Source of the DNA: Blautia sp. MSJ-19
Lineage (GTDB): Bacteria > Bacillota > Clostridia > Lachnospirales > Lachnospiraceae
DNA: 64,000 bases
Assembly: GCF_018918125.1 (NCBI RefSeq)
Contig: NZ_JAHLQA010000044.1
Span: 40,455 to 104,454 of the forward strand
Reading direction: 5' to 3'
The notes under the pieces: model-generated
Databases searched by the model: none
What the model was told of the DNA's origin: nothing
The model's input: the letters and a program-made list of their open reading frames with translations, nothing else
Position numbers and translations under genes: made by a program
In this document: in pieces, positions 38,927-47,782 of the stretch
Numbering within the stretch: the first letter of the stretch is position 1
How the letters are laid out: each line of letters opens with the position of its first letter

Positions 38927-39685
38927 TCAAATCAATTCTGTAACTACTTTGATAAAGAAAATCACAATCACCACGATCATGACTGGTTTCACGATCTTAT
39001 GTCCATTAGAAGTAAAACTGTGGCTTCCAAGATAATTGCCTGCCATGTTGCAGCATCCCGCAGCGATTCCAAGCGGCAGGAGCACTTTTCCATTAATCAG
39101 AAAGACAACCAGTGCCGTAATGTTCGTTGTGAGGTTGATCGCCTTTGTTGTTCCTGCGGCATCATTCAGAGTCATGTGGCAGAACCCTGTAAACAAAAGC
39201 ATCAGGAAGGTTCCGGTCCCCGGTCCATAGATTCCATCGTAAACACCGATGACCACTGCAATTATCACGCACTTGAAGATAAGCATGCCATTGATGACAT
39301 CTGTCGCATTTTCATCATCACCTTTCAGTGCCTTGCTCCTCAGAACATAAAATAAAATCACCGGAAGAACGATCAGCATGGCAATCTTCAGAACTCTGTC
39401 TGAAATCAGCAGTGCCAGATGCGACCCCATCCATGATCCGACAACTGCACCCACAATAGCCGGAATACAGATCTTCCATTTCATAAAACCTTTCTTCATA
39501 TAATAATAGGTAGAAACAGAAGTTCCCATAAAACTGCTCATTTTATTTGTTGCAATTGCAGTATGCACCGGCAGTCCTGCGATCATATATGCCGGAAGCG
39601 AGATCAGTCCGCCGCCGCCTGCAATCGAATCTACAAAACCTGCCAGAAACACAAAAAAACACACTACCAGATAAACTAATATCAC
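38927..39685 (-). CDS. TSUP family transporter (TauE/SafE-like)
   Basis: A 252-residue membrane protein with 7-8 helices. FLAGFVDSIAGGGGLISLP near the N-terminus and GVYDGIYGPGTGTFLML in the middle are the two duplicated TauE/SafE signatures. Family members export sulfite, sulfoacetate or similar small organosulfur anions; the substrate here is unknown. The start is taken as GTG at 39685 because GGGAG lies 5 bases upstream and the protein then begins like its relatives. Other in-frame starts (TTG 39712, GTG 39697) are possible. Confidence 0.88.
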   Translation of the reverse strand: MILVYLVVCFFVFLAGFVDSIAGGGGLISLPAYMIAGLPVHTAIATNKMSSFMGTSVSTYYYMKKGFMKWKICIPAIVGAVVGSWMGSHLALLISDRVLKIAMLIVLPVILFYVLRSKALKGDDENATDVINGMLIFKCVIIAVVIGVYDGIYGPGTGTFLMLLFTGFCHMTLNDAAGTTKAINLTTNITALVVFLINGKVLLPLGIAAGCCNMAGNYLGSHSFTSNGHKIVKPVMIVVIVIFFIKVVTELI

Positions 39686-39778
39686 TTTTTCTCCCACGTT
39701 CCCTGTCCTCAATTTCTTTTGTTTTATTGTACATAATCCGCATCTTGCAGATACAGATCCATGTTTTCCTCAAATCAG

Positions 39779-40342
39779 CTATTTCTTCTTCATTGCGACC
39801 AGTGTCGGCCTCAGGATCTCCACATACTCCTCATACATGACTTCTCTGAGAAAATCCACATATTCCCAGAAAGTCAGCTCCCCGTCTGGTGTAAGGAGTT
39901 CAAAATCCGTATCATAGACATTCACAAACAGGCCTGTCTCTTTAAGTCCGTTTCGCAGATAAAAAGCTTTTCTACGCCTGCGGTCTTCGGCATTCTCAGC
40001 CTTTTCATCCTGTGTCTCAATCTCAAAGATATATTTGTGGCCTTTGAAACGTTCCAGCAGAACCTCAAGTCCCTTACTTCCATATCCACCGTTTCGTCTC
40101 TCCGGTACAATCGCATAATAATCCAAAAGTGCTCTGTTCTGCTCTGCATCGATCAGATTGATTGCAAGTCCTGCAAATTCATCCTCATCAACCATTGCAA
40201 GCATTTCCATCTTGCCGTCAGCAACCAGACGTTCCATGACCTGAACCGGCTTTTTCTCCTGCTCAGGAAAAGCCTTATCATATAAGTCGTACAACTGCCA
40301 CTTATACTGTGCACCTTCATCGGCAATATTCATCAGTTTCAT
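39779..40342 (-). CDS. GNAT family N-acetyltransferase
   Basis: A 187-residue cytosolic protein. LLDYYAIVPERRNGGYGSKGLEVL (read as YYAIVPERRNGGYGSKGL) near residue 70-95 is motif A, with the R-x-x-G-x-G acetyl-CoA loop, followed by a motif B-like YLRNGLKETGL near 128. The acceptor substrate is unknown. GGGAGAC precedes the ATG. It follows the small gene at 40.4 kb by 16 bases and is probably co-transcribed with it. Confidence 0.85.
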   Translation of the reverse strand: MKLMNIADEGAQYKWQLYDLYDKAFPEQEKKPVQVMERLVADGKMEMLAMVDEDEFAGLAINLIDAEQNRALLDYYAIVPERRNGGYGSKGLEVLLERFKGHKYIFEIETQDEKAENAEDRRRRKAFYLRNGLKETGLFVNVYDTDFELLTPDGELTFWEYVDFLREVMYEEYVEILRPTLVAMKKK

Positions 40343-40358
40343 CTTACCAGTCTCCCGT

Positions 40359-40610
40359 CTAGTTATTGATCATATCCGGCCAGGACAGAATCTCTGTCGC
40401 GATTTCTTTCTCATAATCGCCCTCAATATCCTGACTTCTGCCTGCTTCATAGATATTGGTCTCCGCGCCCCAGATCTCATCATGATATTCCCATACATGA
40501 AAACGAAGCCCGCGAAACATAAAATCCAGGCTTCCACAGTTATCTTCTTCTGTATATTCGTAGTTGATATTTTTTTGTTTTAATGCATCCTGTACCGTCT
40601 GCAGTCTCAT
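40359..40610 (-). CDS. Conserved small protein of unknown function
   Basis: An 83-residue acidic protein without membrane segment. It begins MRLQTVQDALKQKNINYEY and contains GSLDFMFRGLRFHVWEYHDE. Similar short proteins occur next to unrelated genes in Lachnospiraceae; I know no function. ATG at 40610 is preferred to GTG at 40625 because GGTGAGGG precedes it by 8 bases. It is likely the first gene of a pair with the GNAT gene. Confidence 0.65.
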   Translation of the reverse strand: MRLQTVQDALKQKNINYEYTEEDNCGSLDFMFRGLRFHVWEYHDEIWGAETNIYEAGRSQDIEGDYEKEIATEILSWPDMINN

Positions 40611-40809
40611 ATCTGTTTCCCTCACCTTTATGATCCTTATTTCAGATTTTGTTAATTTCTTATTGAATACTTTTTCTTAAAACACCCATGTTCTTTAGTA
40701 TAACACATCCCTGTCGGTTGTCTATTGTAAAAATCACTTTTATGCTTTATTATAATAAAGATACAGGGAACAAAATCCCTCATCCATGATACCAAAGGAG
40801 TGTATACCA

Positions 40810-41898
40810 ATGACTACAAAAATGGTTTTTCACGGAAGTGATATAGAAAAGATTTGTGCTTATTATCATTTAAATAAAGAAGATATCGTAAAATTCGGAG
40901 CAAATGTCAATCCACTCGGACTTTCTACCTCAGTCAAAAAAGCAATTGCCGAAAACGTGGATCTGTTTTCTTCTTATCCTGACAGAGATTATGTCTCACT
41001 CAGAAATACAATTGCCAAATACTGCCAGATTCCGGCAGAATTCATTCTCCCGGGAAATGGCTCCAGCGAACTGATCTCTCTGCTGATCCAGGAGCGTGCA
41101 CCAAAGCATACTCTGATTCTCGGGCCAACTTACTCCGAATATTCCAGGGAACTTTCTTTTTCCGGCAGCACGCAGGAATATTATCATCTGCAGGAAGAGC
41201 GTGACTTCACTCTGGATGTGACGGATCTGTGCAAGGCACTGGAAAATGGTTATGATTTTCTGATCATCTGTAATCCGAACAATCCGACCTCCTCCGCAAT
41301 CGTGCAGGAAGACCTGCGAAAACTGATTGCCTTCTGTGCAGAAAAAAATATTTTTGTGATGATCGACGAAACTTATGTAGAATTTGCACCGGATATTAAC
41401 GCGGTGACAGCCGTTCCACTGACCAGAGAATTTACGAATCTGATGGTTCTGCGCGGTGTATCCAAATTTTATGCAGCTCCGGGCATGCGTCTCGGTTACG
41501 GGATCACCGGAAACAGAGAGTTTCTCGCCAAAATGAGAGAAAAACAGACTCCATGGTCCCTGAACAGTCTCGGTGCTTTTGCCGGAGAAAAAATGCTCCT
41601 CGACCACGACTATTTCCGCAAGACCAGAGAACTGATTCTCGGCGAACGTAAGCGGATGGAAAAAGAACTGAAAAAAATTCCTGCTTTTAAGGTTTACCCG
41701 GCATATGCAAACTTCATCCTTCTGAAGATCCAGAAAGAAGCTCTGACCTCCGCAGATGTATTCGAATCCTGCATCAAAAAAGGCCTGATGATCCGCGACT
41801 GTTCTTCCTTCCAGTGTCTGGATGGAGAATTTGTCCGTTTTTGCATCATGATGCCGGAAGACAACTCAAAGCTATTAGAAGTACTGAAGCAGCTGTGA
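40810..41898 (+). CDS. PLP-dependent class I/II aminotransferase (HisC/CobD-like)
   Basis: A 362-residue fold-type I enzyme. NVNPLGLS near residue 33, GNGSSELI near 80, ICNPNNPTSS near 155, MIDETYVEFA near 190 and the PLP lysine in RGVSKFYAAPGMRLGYG near 215-230 are all present. The sequence resembles histidinol-phosphate aminotransferase and threonine-phosphate decarboxylase CobD; without his or cob neighbours I cannot choose. A CobD role would fit the B12-dependent eut genes nearby, but that is only suggestive. ATG at 40810 follows AAAGGAG by 9 bases. Confidence 0.85.
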   Translation: MTTKMVFHGSDIEKICAYYHLNKEDIVKFGANVNPLGLSTSVKKAIAENVDLFSSYPDRDYVSLRNTIAKYCQIPAEFILPGNGSSELISLLIQERAPKHTLILGPTYSEYSRELSFSGSTQEYYHLQEERDFTLDVTDLCKALENGYDFLIICNPNNPTSSAIVQEDLRKLIAFCAEKNIFVMIDETYVEFAPDINAVTAVPLTREFTNLMVLRGVSKFYAAPGMRLGYGITGNREFLAKMREKQTPWSLNSLGAFAGEKMLLDHDYFRKTRELILGERKRMEKELKKIPAFKVYPAYANFILLKIQKEALTSADVFESCIKKGLMIRDCSSFQCLDGEFVRFCIMMPEDNSKLLEVLKQL

Positions 41899-41918
41899 TC
41901 CAGCTGCTTCTTTTTTTA
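41887..41918 (+). terminator. Terminator of the aminotransferase gene
   Basis: AAGCAGCTG and CAGCTGCTT form a 9-bp stem over the stop codon, followed by seven T residues. Confidence 0.85.
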
Positions 41919-41934
41919 TTTCACTCTACACTAT

Positions 41935-42189
41935 TCAATGGTGCATATGCAGGTACTTTTCTCTGGTGGCAAGTCCACCACGGATATGGCGTTCTTCTTT
42001 ATTCACGTCCAGAATCTTGCGTGCCTCTCCTGCAAGTGCCGGATTGATCTGGATGAGCCGGTCTGTCACATCCTTATGCACCGTGCTCTTGCTGATTCCA
42101 AATTTCTTCGCCGTCTGTCGTACCGTTGCCCTGGTTTCCACTATGTAATGTGCAATCTCCACTGCACGCTCTTCGATATAATCTCTCAA
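41935..42189 (-). CDS. spoIIID: Sporulation transcriptional regulator SpoIIID
   Basis: An 84-residue DNA-binding protein that switches mother-cell gene expression after sigma-E. The helix-turn-helix TVRQTAKKFGISKSTVHKD (about 22-40) and the C-terminal RHIRGGLATREKY match B. subtilis SpoIIID. The start is TTG at 42189, with GGGGGAG 6 bases upstream; this gives the family N-terminus (DYIEERAVEI). A sigma-E-type promoter lies 30-60 bases upstream. Its presence shows the organism belongs to a spore-forming lineage. Confidence 0.95.
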   Translation of the reverse strand: MRDYIEERAVEIAHYIVETRATVRQTAKKFGISKSTVHKDVTDRLIQINPALAGEARKILDVNKEERHIRGGLATREKYLHMHH

Positions 42190-42219
42190 AGAAAACTCCC
42201 CCGAAGACACCGTTTTTAC

Positions 42220-42249
42220 AGTGTATGCAGAGGAGTTTTGTGGTATGTC
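42220..42249 (-). promoter_or_regulatory. Sigma-E-type promoter of spoIIID
   Basis: Minus strand: GACATA (-35, 42244-42249), 16 bases, CATACACT (-10, 42220-42227). Both fit the sigma-E consensus, including CATACAnT. SpoIIID is a known sigma-E regulon member. Confidence 0.7.
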
Positions 42250-42278
42250 TTACTTATTGTTTATCACCGGCTCAGCTT

Positions 42279-43757
42279 CTAAAAGATCACCGGAATAATA
42301 TAAATTCCAAGTGCAATGATCGTTGCAATGACTGTTCCGATCTTCCAGATGTTGTACTCTTTGTCCATCTTTGCCTTTTCTTCCGGAGATGGCTCTTCGA
42401 GAACACCAATTTCTTCTTCGATCGTTGGAATCTTGTTCTCATGTTTTCTGGTAAAGATTGCCCAGTAAATAATTGCCGCAACTGTTACGACTGCTGATGT
42501 GAGCAGGGCTGCTCTGTCTGCAAAGATCAGCATGAAGATATACACAACGATCGTGAAATAACAGCCCAGTTTTCCACCAGGAGCCACATATGGTCTGTGC
42601 ATATCCGGATAATGTTTTTTCAGCCCCAGGTATGCCAGGCATCCGATAATATAACAAAGTGCCAGGGAGATCAATGATACAGATGCAATATAATCAATGG
42701 AACCTGTTGCGATCAGGATAATGTTGATGATACCAACTGCTGCAACTGCAGTATATGGTGTTTTGTATTTCGGGTGTACTTTGCAGAAGAAAGAAGGAAG
42801 GGATTTATCTTCTGCCATTGTATAAATATATCTTGCCGGTGCTGCAATACCAGGGTTAATCGTAGATAAATCGCCGCCAAATGCAATACCAATGCAAAGA
42901 AGGATGATCGGGAATCCAATCAGTCCCGCAGCTTTCAGACCTTCTGCATAAGGTGCATCCGCAACTGCAAGCAACGGATAAAACTCGTGAGGCACCAGAC
43001 CTACCAGGAACCACTGGAATAATGCATTGCATACAAATACAAGGAATACAGATACTTTTAAAGCTCTCGGAAGTGTATACTGTGGATATTTTGTTTCAGC
43101 TCCCATAGATACACATGTTTCAAAACCTGTGTAGCACCACCATACAAGACCAAAGATATACATCAGTTCTTTGAAAGGCGGCAGGGAATCCATGGCGATC
43201 CCACCGAAATATTCCAGATGAATCTTCGGGATCATATACAGGAACCATGCAATCGCACAGCCCCAGAAGAAAAAGATGAATCCTGTCTGAGCTTTACCGG
43301 ACATCTCAATTCCTTTGAAGTTCAGTACCAGGAAAAACAGTACCAGAATGATTGCAATAATACGGGAATCTACACCATCCAGATTGATTCCAAACTGTCC
43401 GAAAAGGATCTTAAAGTAGTTCGCAAAAGCCAGCGTCTCACCGGCACCGATTCCAACTACTGAAATAATATAATGCCATCCTGCCAGGTTTGCCCAGACT
43501 CTGTTCAGTCCACGTTTTGCATAATTGTATGTACCACCTGCACAAGGCAGTGCTGCTGACATTTCACCATAGATCAGACATGGCCAGATTGAGATCAGCA
43601 AGGATAAGAATGTGATGACAATGATCCATGATCCTACATGACCGATCTGTGAAGAACCGCAGGTAAATAATCCGACACCTACGACCGTTCCGATCGTCAT
43701 ACTGATGGATTCCTTTAATCCAAGTGCTCTGACAAGCTGTGTTTCTTTGTTTTCCAT
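42279..43757 (-). CDS. APC superfamily amino acid/amine permease, probable ethanolamine permease
   Basis: A 492-residue protein with about 12 membrane helices. GTVVGVGLFTCGSSQIG near residue 25 is the unwound first helix with the GxG substrate site, and INPGIAAPARYIYTMAEDKSLP is the usual helix 8 region. It follows eutC, from which it is separated by a terminator, so it is probably the ethanolamine importer; a plain amino acid permease is the alternative. ATG at 43757 has AGAGGAG upstream. The C-terminal 60 residues form a charged cytoplasmic loop plus one more helix. Confidence 0.8.
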   Translation of the reverse strand: MENKETQLVRALGLKESISMTIGTVVGVGLFTCGSSQIGHVGSWIIVITFLSLLISIWPCLIYGEMSAALPCAGGTYNYAKRGLNRVWANLAGWHYIISVVGIGAGETLAFANYFKILFGQFGINLDGVDSRIIAIILVLFFLVLNFKGIEMSGKAQTGFIFFFWGCAIAWFLYMIPKIHLEYFGGIAMDSLPPFKELMYIFGLVWWCYTGFETCVSMGAETKYPQYTLPRALKVSVFLVFVCNALFQWFLVGLVPHEFYPLLAVADAPYAEGLKAAGLIGFPIILLCIGIAFGGDLSTINPGIAAPARYIYTMAEDKSLPSFFCKVHPKYKTPYTAVAAVGIINIILIATGSIDYIASVSLISLALCYIIGCLAYLGLKKHYPDMHRPYVAPGGKLGCYFTIVVYIFMLIFADRAALLTSAVVTVAAIIYWAIFTRKHENKIPTIEEEIGVLEEPSPEEKAKMDKEYNIWKIGTVIATIIALGIYIIPVIF

Positions 43758-43821
43758 AATAACCACTCCTCTTTCCGCGTTATTTTTGTAACTGACTGTT
43801 ACCCGGTCAATTACAGATTTA

Positions 43822-43862
43822 TAAAAAAACGGAGCCTGGAATTTTTCATTCCCATGCTCCAT
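43822..43862 (-). terminator. Terminator between eutC and the permease gene
   Basis: GGAGC, GGAAT / ATTCC, GCTCC form a two-part stem (43831-43860), followed on the minus strand by GTTTTTTT. It would limit permease transcription from the eut promoter. Confidence 0.75.
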
Positions 43863-43890
43863 TGCAGTTTTTATATATATTCTTTATTTT

Positions 43891-44670
43891 TTAACTCGCA
43901 TTGCTGAATTCTACACCACTTTTCTTTTTCTCAAGTATCTGAGCAATCAGATCCACGATATGGGCTGCTGCCTCTACCGGTGGAATTCCATGTCTGCTGA
44001 TATTTGAAACTACCGTATACTCTGATTCCAGCATATCCGGTCTTGCATTATAGGCGATATATGCCGACATACTTTCTGAGGTAAGAAGTCCAGGTCGTTC
44101 TCCGATCAATACACAAGTCACTTTTGCATCAAGCAGCGGTCCGATGGTTCTTGCTGTATTGACTCTGCAGTACCTGACAAAAAACGGTGTTCCGACGGTG
44201 ATTCCTTTATCCTCCAAACCCATTTTGATCGTAGGAAAAAGATCTGGGATATTTGCCTCTATGGACGGTGAACAGAGTCCATCACCAAAATAAATCTGCA
44301 CCTGTGGATGATGTATACAATTTTCGGAAATCTTTTTCTGTGCATCCGGAAGAAAAACTCTTCCCCAGTCCGGTCTCAGAAGCATCTCATTTTTATCAGC
44401 ACATTTCGTCTGCACTTCAAAAACTCCCAGTTTTCTGACCGTCTCTTTCGGAACTTCATTGTAAACAGCATCATTTGCCGCTGCATGCGAAGCCAGAAAA
44501 CGAAGCTCTGCTTCCGTTGTATATCTTGGTCCGCAATGTCCGATTCCAATCCTTGCCGGAGTCGCATGTTTCATCTTCCACAGTTCTTTCTCATTATATG
44601 GATGATCGACATGCATATAATCCATAATATCCGTTTCCATAATATCCCGAAGACATTCTGCTGTGCTCAT
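43891..44670 (-). CDS. eutC: Ethanolamine ammonia-lyase small subunit
   Basis: A 259-residue subunit of the adenosylcobalamin-dependent lyase that turns ethanolamine into acetaldehyde and ammonia. HATPARIGIGHCGPRY near residue 35, YFGDGLCSPSIEANI near 125 and LIGERPGL near 190 are conserved cobalamin-side motifs. ATG at 44670 follows GGAGGGAAG. It is 58 bases after eutB. Confidence 0.95.
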   Translation of the reverse strand: MSTAECLRDIMETDIMDYMHVDHPYNEKELWKMKHATPARIGIGHCGPRYTTEAELRFLASHAAANDAVYNEVPKETVRKLGVFEVQTKCADKNEMLLRPDWGRVFLPDAQKKISENCIHHPQVQIYFGDGLCSPSIEANIPDLFPTIKMGLEDKGITVGTPFFVRYCRVNTARTIGPLLDAKVTCVLIGERPGLLTSESMSAYIAYNARPDMLESEYTVVSNISRHGIPPVEAAAHIVDLIAQILEKKKSGVEFSNAS

Positions 44671-44728
44671 TACTCTTCCCTCCTGTACTTCCGATATTTT
44701 CAAAATTCAACGATGGATCTATCTGCTT

Positions 44729-46099
44729 TTATCTGGTAAAAAATACAGATGGATCACCGGCATTCTTTCCAAGATGTCCGTTTTCCCAAAATCCCCATTT
44801 TTCCAACCACTGTCTGAATTCCGGGATTGGCTGCTTTTTCAGAAGCTGTCTGACACTCGCCACATCGTGATAACTGGTTGACTGGTACATCAGCATAATA
44901 TCATCTGCCTGTGGAAGCCCCATCACATAGTGAACGCCCGCCGTTCCAAGCAATGTAAGAATGGTTTCCGAATCATTCTGATCTGTCGGCATATGATTCG
45001 TATAGCAGACATCACATCCCATCGGAAGTCCGTGCAGATGTCCACAGAACACATCTTCCAGTGCTGCCCTTGTCAACTGCTTGGTATCATAAATGTATTC
45101 CGGTCCCATAAAGCCAACGACGGTATTTACCAGAAATGGATGATAATGCCTTGCCAGTCCGTAGCACCGACACTCCATGGTCTGCTGATCCGCTCCAAAT
45201 GCCGCTGAAGAAGAAAGTTCCGATCCCTGTCCTGTTTCAAAATACATGACATTCGGACCTTTTGCATGCCCTTTTTCTCTGAATAACAACTCTGCCTCTT
45301 CCAACATTTCTGTCGTTACGCCAAAAGCAGATAGCGCTGCTTCTGATCCCGCAATAGACTGAAAGCAGAGATCTGCACTTCCCTGTCCGCTTCGCAATGC
45401 CTCCATCTGTGTTGTCACATGTGATAACACACAGGTCTGTGTCGGAATCTCATATTTATCCCGGATATCTCCAAGTGTTTTCCAGATGGCAAGCGTACTG
45501 TCAACAGTATCAATTGCCGGATTCAGACCAATCACTGCATCACCGGAACCATAACTCAATCCTTCCAGCGTACTTGCCGTCACGCCTTCCACATCATCGA
45601 CCGGATGATTTGGCTGAAGTCTTGCTGCCAGAACATTTTCCGTACCGATCGTTGTATTACAGGTGGCTGTGATACGCATTTTACTTCCGGCAAGAATCAG
45701 ATCCATATTTCCCATGATCTTTGAGATACCTGCGATCACTTCACTTGTCATGCCCTTGCTGGCTCTCATGATCTTGTCGCTGTCTGTCTCATCATCCAGT
45801 ATCCATTCCCTCATCTCCTGGATGGTTTTTCCTTTAATTTCCTTATAAACTTCTTCATCTATATCATCCTGAATAATTCTTGTAACAGAATCTTCCTCAT
45901 ACGGAACTGCAGGATTTTCTCTTAAATCCTCTACCGTAAGCTGTCCAAGCACTTCTTTTGCCGCAATCCTCTGAAGTTTGCTTTCCGCTGCCACACCAGC
46001 CAGCTCATCACCGGATTTTTTCTCACTTGCTTTCGCCAGAACATCTTTGACATCTTTAAATTCATATACCTGGCCCAACATAGAAGTCTTCAAAATCAT
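44729..46099 (-). CDS. eutB: Ethanolamine ammonia-lyase large subunit
   Basis: A 456-residue TIM-barrel catalytic subunit. RITATCNTTIGTENVLAARLQP (read as ATCNTTIGT and LAARLQPNHP) around 145-165, GDAVIGLNPAID near 190 and the FETGQGSELSS region near 300 are the substrate and cobalamin-binding parts. ATG at 46099 has AGGTG 8 bases upstream. It begins 9 bases after eutA, so the two are coupled. Confidence 0.97.
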   Translation of the reverse strand: MILKTSMLGQVYEFKDVKDVLAKASEKKSGDELAGVAAESKLQRIAAKEVLGQLTVEDLRENPAVPYEEDSVTRIIQDDIDEEVYKEIKGKTIQEMREWILDDETDSDKIMRASKGMTSEVIAGISKIMGNMDLILAGSKMRITATCNTTIGTENVLAARLQPNHPVDDVEGVTASTLEGLSYGSGDAVIGLNPAIDTVDSTLAIWKTLGDIRDKYEIPTQTCVLSHVTTQMEALRSGQGSADLCFQSIAGSEAALSAFGVTTEMLEEAELLFREKGHAKGPNVMYFETGQGSELSSSAAFGADQQTMECRCYGLARHYHPFLVNTVVGFMGPEYIYDTKQLTRAALEDVFCGHLHGLPMGCDVCYTNHMPTDQNDSETILTLLGTAGVHYVMGLPQADDIMLMYQSTSYHDVASVRQLLKKQPIPEFRQWLEKWGFWENGHLGKNAGDPSVFFTR

Positions 46100-46108
46100 A
46101 TTCTGCAC

Positions 46109-47563
46109 CTACCCGTTAAATATTAGTGTCTTCACAATGACCGGAATAACTTTTCCCGATACGATCGGCTCTCCCAGATCAATAAAATCGCCGCTCTCGC
46201 AATAGATTCCATCAATACAGATAATTTTTCTCCGATTCTTTATCCTGTGATGAAGTGCCTGCCCAAGTGCTTTTCCTATATCTTCTTCCAGTACGATGAT
46301 CAGGGCATTATCCGGACTGTTTTCTTTTTCATACTGCGCCGCAAGTTTTTCTGCAATTTCCTGTATCTGTGCAAAAGTCGGACATTTCAGCCCTTTCATC
46401 GCAAGTGCGATCTGCCTGCCTTCGCCCCGGCTTTCGTGATAGATCTGCATTGCCCGGTGAAGTTTCTCATCGAGATCTGTAATGTCTGTTTCCTGCTCCA
46501 GATTCAGCTTCACGACCGGAATATTTTTCAGTGGAAAAGTATCCTCTGTGTACTCGATCGTGCTTCCGGAAATATTCATGCTGTAATTTCCGGCCCCGAT
46601 CACTGTTGCCCGCATCGTTTCTTTTGCCTTGCGAACATTCCCCTGTTGAAAAAAATCACTTTCCAGAATAGACTGTGCAAGCAGTACTCCTATATCACCG
46701 TATCGAAAAATATCTCCGATTTCTTCAAAACAGGATGCCACACCGCCCGAAAAAGTAAACAACTCCGGTCTCTTCTCACAGGTAATACCATGGTTTGTTT
46801 TCATCTTTTCGATATAAACATTTGCTCTATCAATATCTGAACTGCCTTCCTCTTTATCCTCCAGCCCCATTGCCTTCGCCAGGATTTCTGCCATAGCATC
46901 TGTGAGAATCTTCAGCTTCTGAACATCTGCTTTCTGACCTTCTGTAATTTCCAACCCAAGCTTTTCGGACAGCCAGCTGATCTTCGGTGCTATATAAGTT
47001 ATTTTTCCATCACTTATCTTTACCAGTCTTCCACCAATGTCAAAACACGCTGTATCAAGGACATTTCCATTTTCAAACAGACAGATATTTGTTGTTCCAC
47101 CGCCAATATCCAGATTTGCAACAACCTTTTCGGTTTTTCGTGAAAGTTCCGCTGCACCGGCACCTTTTCCCGCAAGTACTGATTCCAGATCCGCCCCGGC
47201 AGTTGCCATTACAAAATCTCCCGCCACATCTGCAATCGCTTCCACTACGTCTTCTGCGTTTTTCTTTCGGGAAGTCTCTCCTGTTATGATCACTGCTCCT
47301 GTTGAAAGATCTGTCGGTTTGATTCCGGCTTTTCTGTATTCCTTTTTAATGATCTGGTCTACCCATTTTCCGTCAATTTCCTCTCTGGAAAGCAACGGAG
47401 TAAAATACACCTGACTTCTGTAAATCACCTCTTTGGAAACCACCCTGATCTGTGGTATCTTGCCGAATCCTCCTGTATTCTGAAGAACCATCCTGCTGAA
47501 CACCAGCTGCGTCGTTGATGTCCCGATATCAATTCCTGCACTTAAGATTTCTTCTGTCTGCAT
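46109..47563 (-). CDS. eutA: Ethanolamine ammonia-lyase reactivating factor
   Basis: A 484-residue ATPase of the actin/Hsp70 fold that exchanges damaged cobalamin from EutBC. SAGIDIGTSTTQLVFSR at the N-terminus and ANLDIGGGTTNICLF near 165 are the two phosphate-binding loops. Starting at ATG 47563 puts GGAG 9 bases upstream; longer frames run into the leader terminator. First gene of the operon. Confidence 0.95.
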   Translation of the reverse strand: MQTEEILSAGIDIGTSTTQLVFSRMVLQNTGGFGKIPQIRVVSKEVIYRSQVYFTPLLSREEIDGKWVDQIIKKEYRKAGIKPTDLSTGAVIITGETSRKKNAEDVVEAIADVAGDFVMATAGADLESVLAGKGAGAAELSRKTEKVVANLDIGGGTTNICLFENGNVLDTACFDIGGRLVKISDGKITYIAPKISWLSEKLGLEITEGQKADVQKLKILTDAMAEILAKAMGLEDKEEGSSDIDRANVYIEKMKTNHGITCEKRPELFTFSGGVASCFEEIGDIFRYGDIGVLLAQSILESDFFQQGNVRKAKETMRATVIGAGNYSMNISGSTIEYTEDTFPLKNIPVVKLNLEQETDITDLDEKLHRAMQIYHESRGEGRQIALAMKGLKCPTFAQIQEIAEKLAAQYEKENSPDNALIIVLEEDIGKALGQALHHRIKNRRKIICIDGIYCESGDFIDLGEPIVSGKVIPVIVKTLIFNG

Positions 47564-47587
47564 ATCTTTCATCTCCATGAAACAATA

Positions 47588-47622
47588 AAGAAAAAAGGAG
47601 CACCAACCTTTGTTGATGCCCC
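47588..47622 (-). terminator. Attenuator terminator in the eutA leader
   Basis: GGGGCATCAAC and GTTGGTGCTCC form an 11-bp stem with one wobble, followed by TTTTTT on the minus strand. It lies between the eut promoter and eutA, so read-through must be controlled, as EutV does in other Firmicutes. Confidence 0.75.
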
Positions 47623-47652
47623 TTTGCACTTCGCTTGTTTGAAATTGATTGC

Positions 47653-47681
47653 ATTATAGCACGGAGTTTTTTATTGTACAA
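47653..47681 (-). promoter_or_regulatory. Promoter of the eutABC operon
   Basis: Minus strand: TTGTAC (47676-47681), 17 bases, extended -10 TGCTATAAT (47653-47660). The palindrome TTGTACAA here recurs about 60 bases further upstream. Confidence 0.65.
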
Positions 47682-47782
47682 TTCAACTTTTTAACAAAAT
47701 TTATTCGTAATTTCAGAAATTTTCATTATATTTGTATGATTGTACAAAATTTAGTTCAATATGATTTTTATCAAATTTTCTT

